DNA of 64,000 nt from Echinometra lucunter (taxonomy: Eukaryota; Echinodermata; Echinoidea; Camarodonta; Echinometridae). The notes under the pieces are model-generated. The model made no database searches. It worked only from the letters and a program-made list of their open reading frames with translations, and was not told the origin of the DNA. A program made the position numbers and the translations under genes. Position 1 is the first letter of the stretch. Each line of letters starts with the position of its first letter. The stretch covers positions 30,841,613-30,905,612 of the forward strand of contig CM057156.1 in NCBI GenBank assembly GCA_029962745.1, given 5' to 3'. Shown piece by piece: positions 57,601 to 64,000 of this stretch.

Positions 57601-60600
57601 GAAGGACTCTCCTTCTGTTAATCTCCAGGATCTAATGATCAATAGGGGGATTAGGTTAACAAAGAAGCCCTCATTACTCTTATTGTTAATCTCCAGGATC
57701 TCATTATAAATAGGTTAAAAAGGTTAAAAGAAGAGCCCTCATTACACTGTACCCCTTTTCAACATTTACTAACCACTATAATAATGGCTGAACTTCACGA
57801 GCGAAGATTAGGAAGATTTACATGATTTTTTGTGACTATAAAGTCCAATTTTGGAGAGACACACTCTCCCACATCTTGGACATGGATGGACTTGTTCATG
57901 GGGGGCAGCGTCCTGAGTGGAAATACGGGCCTTCCGCCTTCTGCGTCCTTCCTCTAAGGCTGCACGACGTCCTGCTTCGAAGGAGGCAGCTGCCTTCTTG
58001 GTGCGTTGCCTCCATGCATTTCGATTCACTGCATGCGCTTCCCACATATCATGGCTGATATTACACAAGGACAGGTTGCACTTTAGAGAGTCTTTGTAGC
58101 GTTTACGAGGTGCACCTCTCTTCCGCTTGCCGGAGCAAAGTTCACCAAAGAGCAAGATCTTGGGAAGGCGGTTTTCCTCCATCCTGTAGACATGCCCAGC
58201 CCAACGCAGCTGCAATTGTATGAAGATGGCTTCGATACTTGACAAGCCTGCTCTTTTGAGAACCTCAACGTTTGTCACACGGTCTTGCCAGCGAATCCTG
58301 AAGATGCTTCGGAGACATCGTTGGTGGAAACGCTCTAGGAGGCGTATGTGACGGCGGTACAAAGTCCAGGACTCTGCCCCGTACAGGAGTGTTGAGATGA
58401 CAACAGCTCTATAGACGCTCAATTTAGACTCTGTTTTAAGGTGATGATTGTTCCAGACTCTCCTTCGTAGTCGGCCAAAAGCACTGTTTGCTTTAGCGAG
58501 TCTATTGTCAATTTCCTTGTCAAGTCTAGCATCATTTGAGATAGTACTTCCCAGGTACGTAAAGTGCTTGACAGCGTTTAGCTCTGAACCCTCAATGAAT
58601 ATGACCGGGGGAGAGTATTCCGCTTGAGGTGCAGGTTGGAACAGTATCTCAGTCTTCTTCATGCTGATAGATAGGCCAAATAACTGAGCTGATTCTGAGA
58701 AGCATGTAGTGATGCGCTGTAAATCCTGCTGGCTGTGTGCTACTAGAGCACAGTCATCTGCAAAAAGCAGTTCACGTACAAGATGTTCCTGAGTCTTGGT
58801 GTAAGCCTTAAAGCGTCTAAGGTTGAAGAGTCCTCCATCTGCACGGAAACGGATGTATACTCCCTCGTGTATATTTCTCATGGCCTGCTCCAGCATCATA
58901 CCAAAGAAAATTGAGAAGAGGGTTGGAGCCAAGACACAACCCTGCTTCACTCCTGTGGATATCACAAAAGAATTAGACAGGTCACTCTTGTACCTCACTT
59001 GCCCACGTTGTCCCACATGCAGCTGCTTCACTATGGATATGAATCTGGGTGGACAACCTAGTTTCTCCAGAATCTTCCACATCCCTTCTCTGCTCACAGA
59101 ATCAAAGGCCTTAGTGAGGTCAACAAAAGTTACATATAGGCCTTTGTTTTGTTCGATGCATTTCTCTTGTAGTTGTCTCAGAACAAATATCATATCTGTG
59201 GTGCTCCTGTTGGCCCTAAACCCACACTGACTCTCAGGAAGATTTGGCTCTGCAATGGTGGGCTGAAGCCTATTCAGCAGAATCCTGGCTAAAACCTTCC
59301 CAGCGATGGATAAGAGGGTGATACCACGATAGTTGGAACAATCTGCCTTTTCGCCCTTATTTTTGTAAAGGGTGGTGATTACAGCATCCCTTAAGTCACT
59401 AGGAATCTTGCCTTGCTCCCAGCAGACCCTGAAAAGTTCATGGAGTTTGGAGTGGAGAACAGGGCCACCATACTTCAGGGCTTCTGGAGGGATTCCATCA
59501 ACTCCAGGGGCTTTGTTACACTTCATTTGGTTGATAGCCTTCTCAACTTCTTGTAAAGATGGGTACCTGTCAAGTTCTTCTTGGAGAGGCTGCTGAGTGA
59601 TGTCACTTATGGCATCTGCTGACACTTGCCTGTTGGCATTGAAAAGTGATTCAAAGTGTTCTGACCAGCGATTGAGGATGGACTCCTTGTCTGTACATAA
59701 TGATTTTCCATCAGCGCTTCTCAAGGGACATTGCACTTGAAAGGTTGGTCCATAAACTGATTTAAGTGCTTCATAGAAGTTTCTTGTGTCGCCATTGTCG
59801 GCGTAGAGTTGAATTCTCTTGGCAGTTTCTTTCCACCAATTATTTCGGATGTTGCGGAGCTTGCGCTGGACCAAGCTACAAACTTGACGATACGCCGCTT
59901 TCTTTCTGTCGCATGAAGGATCGGCCAGGTGGGATTGAAAAGCCGATCTCTTCTTAGCTAACAGATTGGAAATTTCCTCATCATTCTCATCGAACCAGTC
60001 TTTATTTCTTTTAGGGCAAGGTCCCAAGACTTCTTTGGAAGTGTGGAGGACTGCCTTTTTTATCTGTTCCCACATCTGTTCAGGATCATTGTTGGGGTGT
60101 GGATCGCATTCTCCAAGATGATCTTGTAATGCTTCTTGATATTTTTCTCTACACATTGGTGATTGAAGCTTATGGACGTTGAGCTTCTGTGATGGGACAG
60201 CACCTGTTCTCCTTCTGGGCTTGGGCTTCAGGTGGAACCTCACTTTGCTGCGAACAAGTCTGTGGTCTGTATTGCAGTCAGCACTGCGCATGACTCTGGT
60301 GTGTAGGATATCCTTCACATCACGTTGTCTTACAAGGATGAAATCGATCATGTGCCAATGCTTAGAACGTGGGTGCATCCATGTAGTCTTGTAACGATCC
60401 TTCTGCTGGAAGAGGGTATTGGTCACAGTCAGTTGCTTTTCTGCACAGAGTTCTAGCATCAGGCGGCCATTGTCATTGCATTTGCCGACACCATGTCTTC
60501 CCAAGATTCCTTTCCAGGTTTGATAGTCCTTGCCAACTCTGGCATTGAAGTCACCTAAGATCATGAGCTTATCCTTTGGTGGAGTACGCTCAATGATAAG

Positions 60601-62364
60601 CCGGAGTTCTGCATAGAAGTTGTCTTTGTCTGATGGGTCGGCATCGAGGGTTGGAGCATAAGCACTCACAATGGTTGCATGTTCCTGCCCAAGCAGAGGC
60701 AGACGTAAAGACATGATGCGTTCAGAGTGACCAACTGGCAAACCTGAAAGGTTGGAAGCGATAGAGTTCTTGATCATTAAACCAACGCCATGAATTCGAC
60801 GACTGCCTGACGGTCTGCCAGACCAGTATAGTGTATAGCCAGCATTATGTTCAATTAAGCTACCTTGCTCGAGGAGGCGAACCTCACTAAGGGCTGCTAT
60901 GTCTACATCAAGTCTACGAAGTTCATGGGCTAGGAGTGCAGATCTTCGTTGTAGGCGATTAGTAGCATTGTTGTCTAGTAAGGTCCTAACATTCCAACAA
61001 GCAAGATTCATGTTCTTCATTTTAGAGTGTGTTGATAACTTTTTTGCTCTCATTTGATTTCGACCACAAGGTAAGATGCCCGTTGGCCGTGGTAAACCAA
61101 CTGGGTATATTGGAGATGAGCATTTCTTTAGGCCACCTTTTCTAGGCCCCTCTCCGGATTGGAGCAAGCAGAGCTCTCCCTAAACAGGGCTGCTTGGTCA
61201 CATAGAGTGTGCCAGGTGATGTTGTCATCTCCGGGTCAACATCGAGACGACCAATATCCTATGCCGCCTGCATGTAAGATTGGAACTGCGGCTGCCAGCG
61301 TCATCTTACACCTGCCGGATTCGCCCCTTTCTCATCGCTGCAGGACTTCTTGGTTGCAGTAAGCTGAGTCTTCCTGCCTGCGCACTGAAGTTTTAAGGTG
61401 GAGTACAGGATGCGCAGCCTGGCCCCACCCTTTAAATCTAGAGTTCATCTGAATTGGTCTAGTGTCCTAGAACAGCAACAGCGAAATCTCCAGACCGTAG
61501 CCTCTCCTAACAAATTAGGTGACCCCAAAGGCAGTGGGGTATCCGTAACCCTGGATAAGGGGCCCATACCGGGTACTGTCAGCCGGAGCCAGCTGAGCCC
61601 GGGACTCGTGTCAGGCAGGGTCGTCACGCCCTGAAGTAGTGGGCAAAGCCCACTACCCACTACCCATACAATGGTCACCACTATTCATGGCTATTCATGG
61701 CTAAATCTCATGTGTTTTGTCCACGATCAGAGTATCACTCTTAGTGTTGGTAGTGCATGTGTCCTTTGATACCTAATCATGACATATCTGTCATATGACC
61801 TCAAGTTGCAAATTGTAGGTAATCCTCAACATCATTCACGCTTTGTATGCTATGGCAAAGTCTTAAGTGCTTCACACTCTGTATCTTACAGTTTGCTGAT
61901 AATTGAGTGTTTGTAGAATCTTTGTTGTACAAAGCTAATTTTTTCTTCCATCCACACTTGTTCATTTCACACATAATGTACATGTATTAGTAATCTGCCC
62001 CCGTTTTCTGCTTTGTATATGAAAAAGCCTTTTACTGTAAAAAATGCATACATTCTCCTTCATTGCTTGTATTTTCCTTTATACCTTTTCCTATATGTGT
62101 ATTTGAATGCTGTAATAAAAAATTTCTTGTGATTAATGGTCAGGTTTCCATTGTCAGTCACTTGTATATTTTTTCTTCATCTCATTTCATCTTTAGTCCT
62201 AATATACATTTGTTGTCTTTGTTATGATAGGAGAGGCTTTGGATATCTATGAAATCTTGAAGCTTACCAACAATGGATCTTTGGCCAGAGTGTCATCACC
62301 TAGCAACAAGAATCAAGAATCGCTTACTCATAGCGGACGACAAGCTGTGAAGGCAGTAGGCTGA
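33052..62364 (+). CDS. POLG: DNA polymerase gamma catalytic subunit, complete 22-exon gene
   Basis: POLG replicates and proofreads mitochondrial DNA in the matrix, normally with the accessory subunit POLG2 and the TWINKLE helicase. I joined 22 exons (listed separately); all borders are GT-AG, phases agree, and the CDS is 3729 nt (1242 aa plus stop), against 1239 in human. The N-terminus (residues 1-64) is basic with no acidic residue, as in a mitochondrial presequence. Exonuclease motifs: Exo [11 protein letters not shown] (D236, E238), Exo [11 protein letters not shown] (D312), Exo III YCAHDV (Y428, D432). Polymerase motifs: [10 protein letters not shown] (D871, D873), [17 protein letters not shown] (R924, K928, Y932, Y936), [12 protein letters not shown] (H1118, D1119, E1120). 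An acidic Lys/Glu run marks the linker near residues 540-575. No disabling change is seen. The start is ATG 33052; ATG 33088 is an alternative. Confidence 0.98.
34231..34359 (+). CDS. POLG: POLG exon 2, residues 215-258
   Basis: Acceptor ACAAACAG, donor GCATG|GTAAAA. Carries Exo [13 protein letters not shown] followed by [13 protein letters not shown]. Confidence 0.97.
35087..35282 (+). CDS. POLG: POLG exon 3, residues 258-323
   Basis: Acceptor TTGTCACAG, donor TTGCAG|GTTAGT. Carries [13 protein letters not shown] and Exo II ([11 protein letters not shown]). Confidence 0.97.
35768..35923 (+). CDS. POLG: POLG exon 4, residues 324-375
   Basis: Acceptor TTTTTACAG, donor CCTCCT|GTAAGT, phase 0 on both sides. 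Encodes [18 protein letters not shown] and a basic KKHNKKSFG stretch. Confidence 0.97.
36807..36950 (+). CDS. POLG: POLG exon 5, residues 376-423
   Basis: Acceptor CTTTAG, donor TTTCAG|GTGAAT, phase 0. Encodes [14 protein letters not shown] and [14 protein letters not shown], matching the family's NNLADVHRLY and KGSMxDIRENFQ blocks. Confidence 0.97.
36978..37321. mobile_element. TIR element carrying a tRNA-like sequence
   Basis: TGCCTCTCGCAC near 36995 and TGCGAGAGGCA near 37310 are inverted, as are CATAGAAATGAATATGTAT (left) and ATACATATTCATTTCTATG (right). TTATAGTAG at 36969-36977 and 37322-37330 may be a target duplication. Between them, 37113-37190 has an A-box-like TCGCGCAGCTCAATGGG and a B-box-like AGTTGGAATCC. 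Lies in POLG intron 5. Confidence 0.6.
37744..38840. mobile_element. TTAA-flanked (piggyBac-like) non-autonomous element
   Basis: Starts AGACCCCATCCGAAG and ends CTTCGGATGGGGTCT, exact 15-bp inverted ends, flanked by TTAA at 37740-37743 and 38841-38844. The 1.1 kb core has no recognisable transposase. The flanking host DNA contains a GTTAACGCAATATCT direct repeat. In POLG intron 5. Confidence 0.75.
39344..39423 (+). CDS. POLG: POLG exon 6, residues 424-450
   Basis: Acceptor ATTTTTAG, donor GAGAG|GTAAAT. Carries Exo [19 protein letters not shown]. Confidence 0.97.
39850..40336. mobile_element. TTAA-type MITE, copy 3
   Basis: Flanked by TTAA at 39846-39849 and 40337-40340. Ends AGATATTGGCTAAC and GTTAGCCAATGCCT; internal sequence matches copies at 19268 and 24211. 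In POLG intron 6. Confidence 0.85.
40624..40806 (+). CDS. POLG: POLG exon 7, residues 450-511
   Basis: Acceptor TTTTGCAG, donor GACAA|GTAAGT. Encodes [20 protein letters not shown] and NQNWERYL, a highly conserved block. Confidence 0.98.
41262..41510 (+). CDS. POLG: POLG exon 8, residues 511-594
   Basis: Acceptor CGATGCAG, donor CCTGT|GTAAGT. Begins [12 protein letters not shown] and continues into a Lys/Glu-rich run (including [14 protein letters not shown]) in the spacer that in vertebrates contacts the accessory subunit; ends at a conserved HMTGYPV. Confidence 0.95.
42715..42936 (+). CDS. POLG: POLG exon 9, residues 594-668
   Basis: Acceptor TTACGCACAG, donor TTGAA|GTGAGT. Encodes [27 protein letters not shown] and [12 protein letters not shown]. 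The open frame extends upstream into the intron, but phase with exon 8 fixes this start. Confidence 0.96.
43388..43505 (+). CDS. POLG: POLG exon 10, residues 668-707
   Basis: Acceptor TGTCTAG, donor AAAAAG|GTAGAG. Encodes a polar, variable spacer rich in Ser, Asp and Glu, the least conserved part of the protein. Confidence 0.88.
44438..44527 (+). CDS. POLG: POLG exon 11, residues 708-737
   Basis: Acceptor ACTGCAG, donor CACAAG|GTATGA, phase 0. Encodes [14 protein letters not shown], matching the conserved VDIPGCWFFKLPHKD block. Confidence 0.97.
45131..45895. repeat. Pair of ~95-bp direct repeats in POLG intron 11
   Basis: 45131-45226 and 45801-45895 share CTTTTCTAACAATTAACATA through ACCCTGTGCTGGATATAG with about a dozen differences. 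The second copy ends about 75 bp before the exon 12 acceptor. Confidence 0.85.
45970..46127 (+). CDS. POLG: POLG exon 12, residues 738-790
   Basis: Acceptor CTACATAG, donor ATCAG|GTAAAG. Encodes [20 protein letters not shown] and [16 protein letters not shown]. Confidence 0.97.
46563..46734 (+). CDS. POLG: POLG exon 13, residues 790-847
   Basis: Acceptor CTTTGTAG, donor GCCAGA|GTGAGT. Encodes [30 protein letters not shown] and [10 protein letters not shown]. Confidence 0.97.
47058..47193 (+). CDS. POLG: POLG exon 14, residues 848-893
   Basis: Acceptor GTACTAG, donor CCATG|GTATTA. Carries motif A ([18 protein letters not shown]), with the metal-binding Asp. Confidence 0.98.
47622..47728 (+). 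CDS. POLG: POLG exon 15, residues 893-928
   Basis: Acceptor CTGTTTAG, donor GCAAAG|GTGAGA. Encodes [18 protein letters not shown] and the start of motif B, ISRDHAK (R924, K928). Confidence 0.98.
48133..48272 (+). CDS. POLG: POLG exon 16, residues 929-975
   Basis: Acceptor TTGTTCAG, donor GATT|GTGAGT. Encodes the rest of motif B ([12 protein letters not shown]932 and Y936) and [14 protein letters not shown]. Confidence 0.98.
48724..48846 (+). CDS. POLG: POLG exon 17, residues 975-1016
   Basis: Acceptor TTGTAG, donor AAAGA|GTGAGT. Encodes [14 protein letters not shown] and [14 protein letters not shown]; a Trp conserved in vertebrates just before the Tyr is Leu here. Confidence 0.95.
50026..50088 (+). 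CDS. POLG: POLG exon 18, residues 1016-1037
   Basis: Acceptor ATATTAAG, donor GGAAG|GTAAGT. A short 63-nt exon with [10 protein letters not shown], matching the vertebrate AWKGG region; phase is consistent on both sides. Confidence 0.93.
50760..51055 (+). pseudogene. 3' end of a truncated LINE
   Basis: A frame reading [20 protein letters not shown] then LKTYLFP, stopping at TAA 50906-50908, is the typical extreme C-terminus of CR1/L2-group reverse transcriptases. It is followed by a non-coding tail ending in an (ATC)n tract (51029-51048), as in such LINE 3' ends. All upstream coding sequence is missing. In POLG intron 18. Confidence 0.7.
51119..51233 (+). CDS. POLG: POLG exon 19, residues 1037-1075
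   Basis: Acceptor TTGTCCAG, donor AATGAG|GTAGTT. Encodes [20 protein letters not shown] and CSISRALQP, strongly conserved. Confidence 0.97.
52287..52525. mobile_element. Foldback element with 92-bp arms and 13-bp target duplication
   Basis: 52317-52408 and 52436-52527 are reverse complements with a single mismatch, around a 27-nt loop. AAAGATTACTATT flanks the insert at 52274-52286 and 52526-52538. ACGAAGTCTAGCAG recurs in the arms and loop, and the arms contain GACGAAACGTCGC. In POLG intron 19, about 425 bp before exon 20. Confidence 0.85.
52952..53203 (+). CDS. POLG: POLG exon 20, residues 1076-1159
   Basis: Acceptor TTTTGGCAG, donor CCACAG|GTAATG, phase 0. Encodes [20 protein letters not shown] and motif C ([14 protein letters not shown]1119). 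Confidence 0.98.
55466..56731. mobile_element. Satellite-bearing modular element, GTCTCGCC-ended, nested copy
   Basis: Left end GTCTCGCCCACC with an immediate hairpin partner GGCGAGAC; right end GTGGGCGAGAC. Next come about 120 bp of (GTCC)n/(CGTC)n and then five tandem units of ~157 bp (AGAGGTCACATGG near 55733, 55890, 56047, 56205, 56361). Units carry AAGGTCAAAGGTCAT, the DR1 core, plus a further AGGTCA. Nested within the CAAGGCTC element. Confidence 0.8.
55511..55634. repeat. (CGTCCGTC)n microsatellite
   Basis: An uninterrupted array of CGTCCGTCGTCCGTC units. Frames across it give meaningless TDGR or VRPS repeats. Confidence 0.95.
57144..57261 (+). CDS. POLG: POLG exon 21, residues 1160-1199
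   Basis: Acceptor GTTTTCTAG, donor AAAAG|GTAAAA. Encodes [20 protein letters not shown] and DCKTPSNP, the conserved C-terminal block. Confidence 0.98.
57600..61680 (-). mobile_element. Probable full-length non-LTR retrotransposon
   Basis: The ORF at 57808-61167 has about 500 bp of GC-richer leader at 61168-61680 and a 3' tail to about 57600. The tail has two imperfect copies of a ~65-bp unit with GTTAATCTCCAGGATCT and AGCCCTCATTAC (57610-57755 on the plus strand). Outer limits are estimates; no target duplication was identified. Confidence 0.65.
57808..61167 (-). CDS. Intact LINE ORF: AP endonuclease + reverse transcriptase + zinc finger
   Basis: A 1119-codon uninterrupted frame. An AP-type endonuclease runs from about residue 53 ([11 protein letters not shown]) with GDFNARVG (205-212) and TDH (300-302). 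The reverse transcriptase has [48 protein letters not shown] and catalytic FADD (802-805). [16 protein letters not shown] stretch and a C-terminal CX2CX12HX3C zinc finger (C1096, C1099, H1112, C1116) follow. These parts support target-primed retrotransposition. It lies antisense in POLG intron 21. The first ATG is at 61167; the conserved part begins near MKNMNLACW. Clade not settled; RTE-like is possible. Confidence 0.93.
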   Translation of the reverse strand: MLQSGEGPRKGGLKKCSSPIYPVGLPRPTGILPCGRNQMRAKKLSTHSKMKNMNLACWNVRTLLDNNATNRLQRRSALLAHELRRLDVDIAALSEVRLLEQGSLIEHNAGYTLYWSGRPSGSRRIHGVGLMIKNSIASNLSGLPVGHSERIMSLRLPLLGQEHATIVSAYAPTLDADPSDKDNFYAELRLIIERTPPKDKLMILGDFNARVGKDYQTWKGILGRHGVGKCNDNGRLMLELCAEKQLTVTNTLFQQKDRYKTTWMHPRSKHWHMIDFILVRQRDVKDILHTRVMRSADCNTDHRLVRSKVRFHLKPKPRRRTGAVPSQKLNVHKLQSPMCREKYQEALQDHLGECDPHPNNDPEQMWEQIKKAVLHTSKEVLGPCPKRNKDWFDENDEEISNLLAKKRSAFQSHLADPSCDRKKAAYRQVCSLVQRKLRNIRNNWWKETAKRIQLYADNGDTRNFYEALKSVYGPTFQVQCPLRSADGKSLCTDKESILNRWSEHFESLFNANRQVSADAISDITQQPLQEELDRYPSLQEVEKAINQMKCNKAPGVDGIPPEALKYGGPVLHSKLHELFRVCWEQGKIPSDLRDAVITTLYKNKGEKADCSNYRGITLLSIAGKVLARILLNRLQPTIAEPNLPESQCGFRANRSTTDMIFVLRQLQEKCIEQNKGLYVTFVDLTKAFDSVSREGMWKILEKLGCPPRFISIVKQLHVGQRGQVRYKSDLSNSFVISTGVKQGCVLAPTLFSIFFGMMLEQAMRNIHEGVYIRFRADGGLFNLRRFKAYTKTQEHLVRELLFADDCALVAHSQQDLQRITTCFSESAQLFGLSISMKKTEILFQPAPQAEYSPPVIFIEGSELNAVKHFTYLGSTISNDARLDKEIDNRLAKANSAFGRLRRRVWNNHHLKTESKLSVYRAVVISTLLYGAESWTLYRRHIRLLERFHQRCLRSIFRIRWQDRVTNVEVLKRAGLSSIEAIFIQLQLRWAGHVYRMEENRLPKILLFGELCSGKRKRGAPRKRYKDSLKCNLSLCNISHDMWEAHAVNRNAWRQRTKKAAASFEAGRRAALEEGRRRRKARISTQDAAPHEQVHPCPRCGRVCLSKIGLYSHKKSCKSS
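62231..62364 (+). CDS. POLG: POLG exon 22, residues 1199-1242 and stop
   Basis: Acceptor TTATGATAG; encodes [13 protein letters not shown] and a variable polar tail ending at TGA 62362-62364. It follows a 4.97 kb intron that holds an antisense LINE. Confidence 0.97.
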
Positions 62365-63877
62365 TTCTGATGAAGGAACCCCTCACTTTAAAAAGGGGAT
62401 TCATTGAAAACAATCTTGTGAAGTTCAAATGTATTGTCAGCTGCATTGGAGCTCTTACAAGAGTACATCTACTAGCAGCAAGACTCAAGAATCGCTTGCT
62501 AAGTGTTGTACATTGAGCACAATTCTACATTGTCCACACTCTCTAAGTGTCTCATACACTATACGATGATTTAAATGAAGCATGCAGTGTTTAATACTCT
62601 AGAGGAATTTTAGAAGAAACATGAAAATGAGCCTCCTTGTCCATCAAGAGAATTTTTGTAGATATATTTTGGCACATTCCCTGACCCTTGTACTTTTCTT
62701 TTGTCCACAAAAGTTGAAATGCACTGTGTATTGACTGGACTTGCTTTTTATTTACTTTGTTTAATCTTGCCAGAGCTCTTTTGCAGATATCCACTGCTAA
62801 ATATCATCACTGCCTTCCTCTTTTGTTCTTCCCCCTCACTGATGACTTCCGGTAGTATGGTTTTTGAAGGTTTGCATGGTGGTACGGATAATCGTAGAAA
62901 GGGTTTACGGTTCACCATGTGGTAAGTCCTAAAGTGGTAAGTCCGCATGTCCGCCACAAGTACCCCAGCACGCCTAGCGAATACTCACTCCTGAAGATGG
63001 ACAGTCAAGCTGCCCGTAACGTTGAGTCTTCTCTCCTTCTCCGCCCGCCTCAAGTCTTCTCACTTCTCACCGACTCAAGCCAAGTCTCCTTATCTCTTTG
63101 CCAACTCAATCCTCCCACCTCCTCTGGTTTACAGTCCTTTTCAGGACTTCACCCAGTTTCAAGAAAGATACTCTACCCTCCAACTTTCCTGCTTTCTCGC
63201 CTCTCTATTACACCTCCATCTGTATCCACTTTATCTATAGTCCTTTAGGACTTACCACATGGTGAACCGTAAACCCTTCCTACGATTATTCCGGTAGTAT
63301 GTACAAATTTGGGCTTTTAGCTCTTCACAAAATGAGGAAGAAAACTCCTAAATCCGTCTGAATGAGCCAACCACATATTTATATCACGGCACAAAGATTT
63401 GTACAACTTTCTGTTGTAGAAGGTATTGTCACATGTAGCTGACTATAAACTATTTCAGATTCCTTTGTTATACACATACACTTGAAATTTTATTGTTTTA
63501 GATGATACTCATTCACTAGCTCTTTGGCTTTATTATTATTTTTTTGTTTATCCTTTGGTTTTTGTTTTTTTGCATGTGAAAGGTCGTACAGACTGCACAG
63601 CCTTGCACAATACTCTTATACTAAAATGCATTTATGTGACATTTACACTAGCAGTTAAGAAGGAGCCATTGTGTTTGCTTTCACTCTTTCCATTGAATCA
63701 ATTATTCCACTTTCATTTACTTTTCCTTTTTTTCACTAAGATTGAAAAATAAGGAATTGTCCACATATGGAGTTGGTTTTAATGTGCATTGTGTGATGTT
63801 GATCTGTTGCATGTGATTATCGTTACATAAGCCCATGATATCAGTCTTCTTTAAGATCTGTATCTTGAATGTGTTTT
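62365..63877 (+). other. POLG downstream flank / 3' UTR
   Basis: AT-rich non-coding sequence after the stop. No canonical AATAAA was found close downstream of the stop. It is interrupted by the element at 62860-63288; the rest shows no gene. Confidence 0.4.
62860..63288. mobile_element. Insertion with 46-bp inverted repeats and 13-bp target duplication
   Basis: 62888-62934 and 63243-63289 are inverted with about one mismatch (GGGTTTACGGTTCACCATGT inside). TTCCGGTAGTATG occurs at 62847-62859 and 63289-63301, a 13-bp direct repeat. The core reads ATGGACAGTCAAGCTGCCC then GTAACGTTGAG, a style seen at Penelope-like element ends (inference). Confidence 0.7.
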
Positions 63878-64000
63878 TTATGCCTCCGCCCACCGTAGGT
63901 GGTTGCCGGAGGCATTATGTTTTCGGGTCGTCCGTCCGTCCGTCCGTCCGTCCCGTTTTCGTTCTCGTGATAACTTAAGAACCGTTTGACGGATCAACTT
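63878..64000. mobile_element. Satellite-bearing modular element, TGCCTCC-ended family, truncated by window edge
   Basis: Starts TTTTATGCCTCCGCCCACCG with hairpin partner GGTTGCCGGAGGCAT, then (GTCC)n, then GATAACTTAAGAACCGTTTG. It is the reverse-complement end of the element at 1298-2160. The rest lies outside the window. Confidence 0.75.

Overview
The window is eukaryotic nuclear DNA: two spliced protein-coding genes with GT-AG introns, AT-rich introns, many microsatellites and homopolymer tracts, and dense non-autonomous transposons. The gene content, the LINE types and the repeat style (GTCTCGCC- and TGCCTCCG-ended elements, CAAGGCTC-ended elements, a tRNA-derived SINE) suggest a marine invertebrate deuterostome, most likely an echinoderm such as a sea urchin. 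The organism is an inference; no species marker is present.

Left half, minus strand (3315-23831): a complete 12-exon SERINC (serine incorporator / TDE1 family) gene. The exons join with consistent phases into 1413 nt, or 470 residues plus stop. Features include three short exons coding one cytoplasmic linker and a broken duplicate of part of exon 4 just downstream of it. Introns hold a ~1.8 kb satellite-bearing element with canonical nuclear-receptor DR1 motifs, a hAT element with a perfect 8-bp target duplication, hAT and TTAA-type MITEs, a long-TIR element and a 106-bp-arm hairpin.

Middle (23.8-33 kb): the gap between the two divergently transcribed genes. It holds a candidate SERINC promoter, a TTAA MITE, three hAT-like elements, a GGTGTTG-repeat element, a TIR element and a 5'-truncated, broken CR1-like LINE.

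Right half, plus strand (33052-62364): a complete 22-exon POLG gene, the catalytic subunit of mitochondrial DNA polymerase gamma. The exons join into 3729 nt, or 1242 residues plus stop, close to the vertebrate length. All three exonuclease motifs and polymerase motifs A, B and C are intact, and the N-terminus looks like a mitochondrial presequence. Its introns hold a TTAA element, a MITE, a foldback element with 13-bp target duplications, a nested 3.2 kb element and, in intron 21 on the opposite strand, a LINE with an uninterrupted 1119-codon endonuclease/reverse-transcriptase ORF.

The two genes are not an operon and no shared pathway is evident: one encodes a membrane lipid-scramblase-type protein, the other mtDNA replication. 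The most unusual content is a set of modular elements (1298-2160, 17374-19147, 55466-56731 and one cut by the window end at 63878). Each combines short inverted ends, a terminal hairpin and/or short-motif microsatellite, and a ~150-160 bp tandem satellite carrying the DR1 core.
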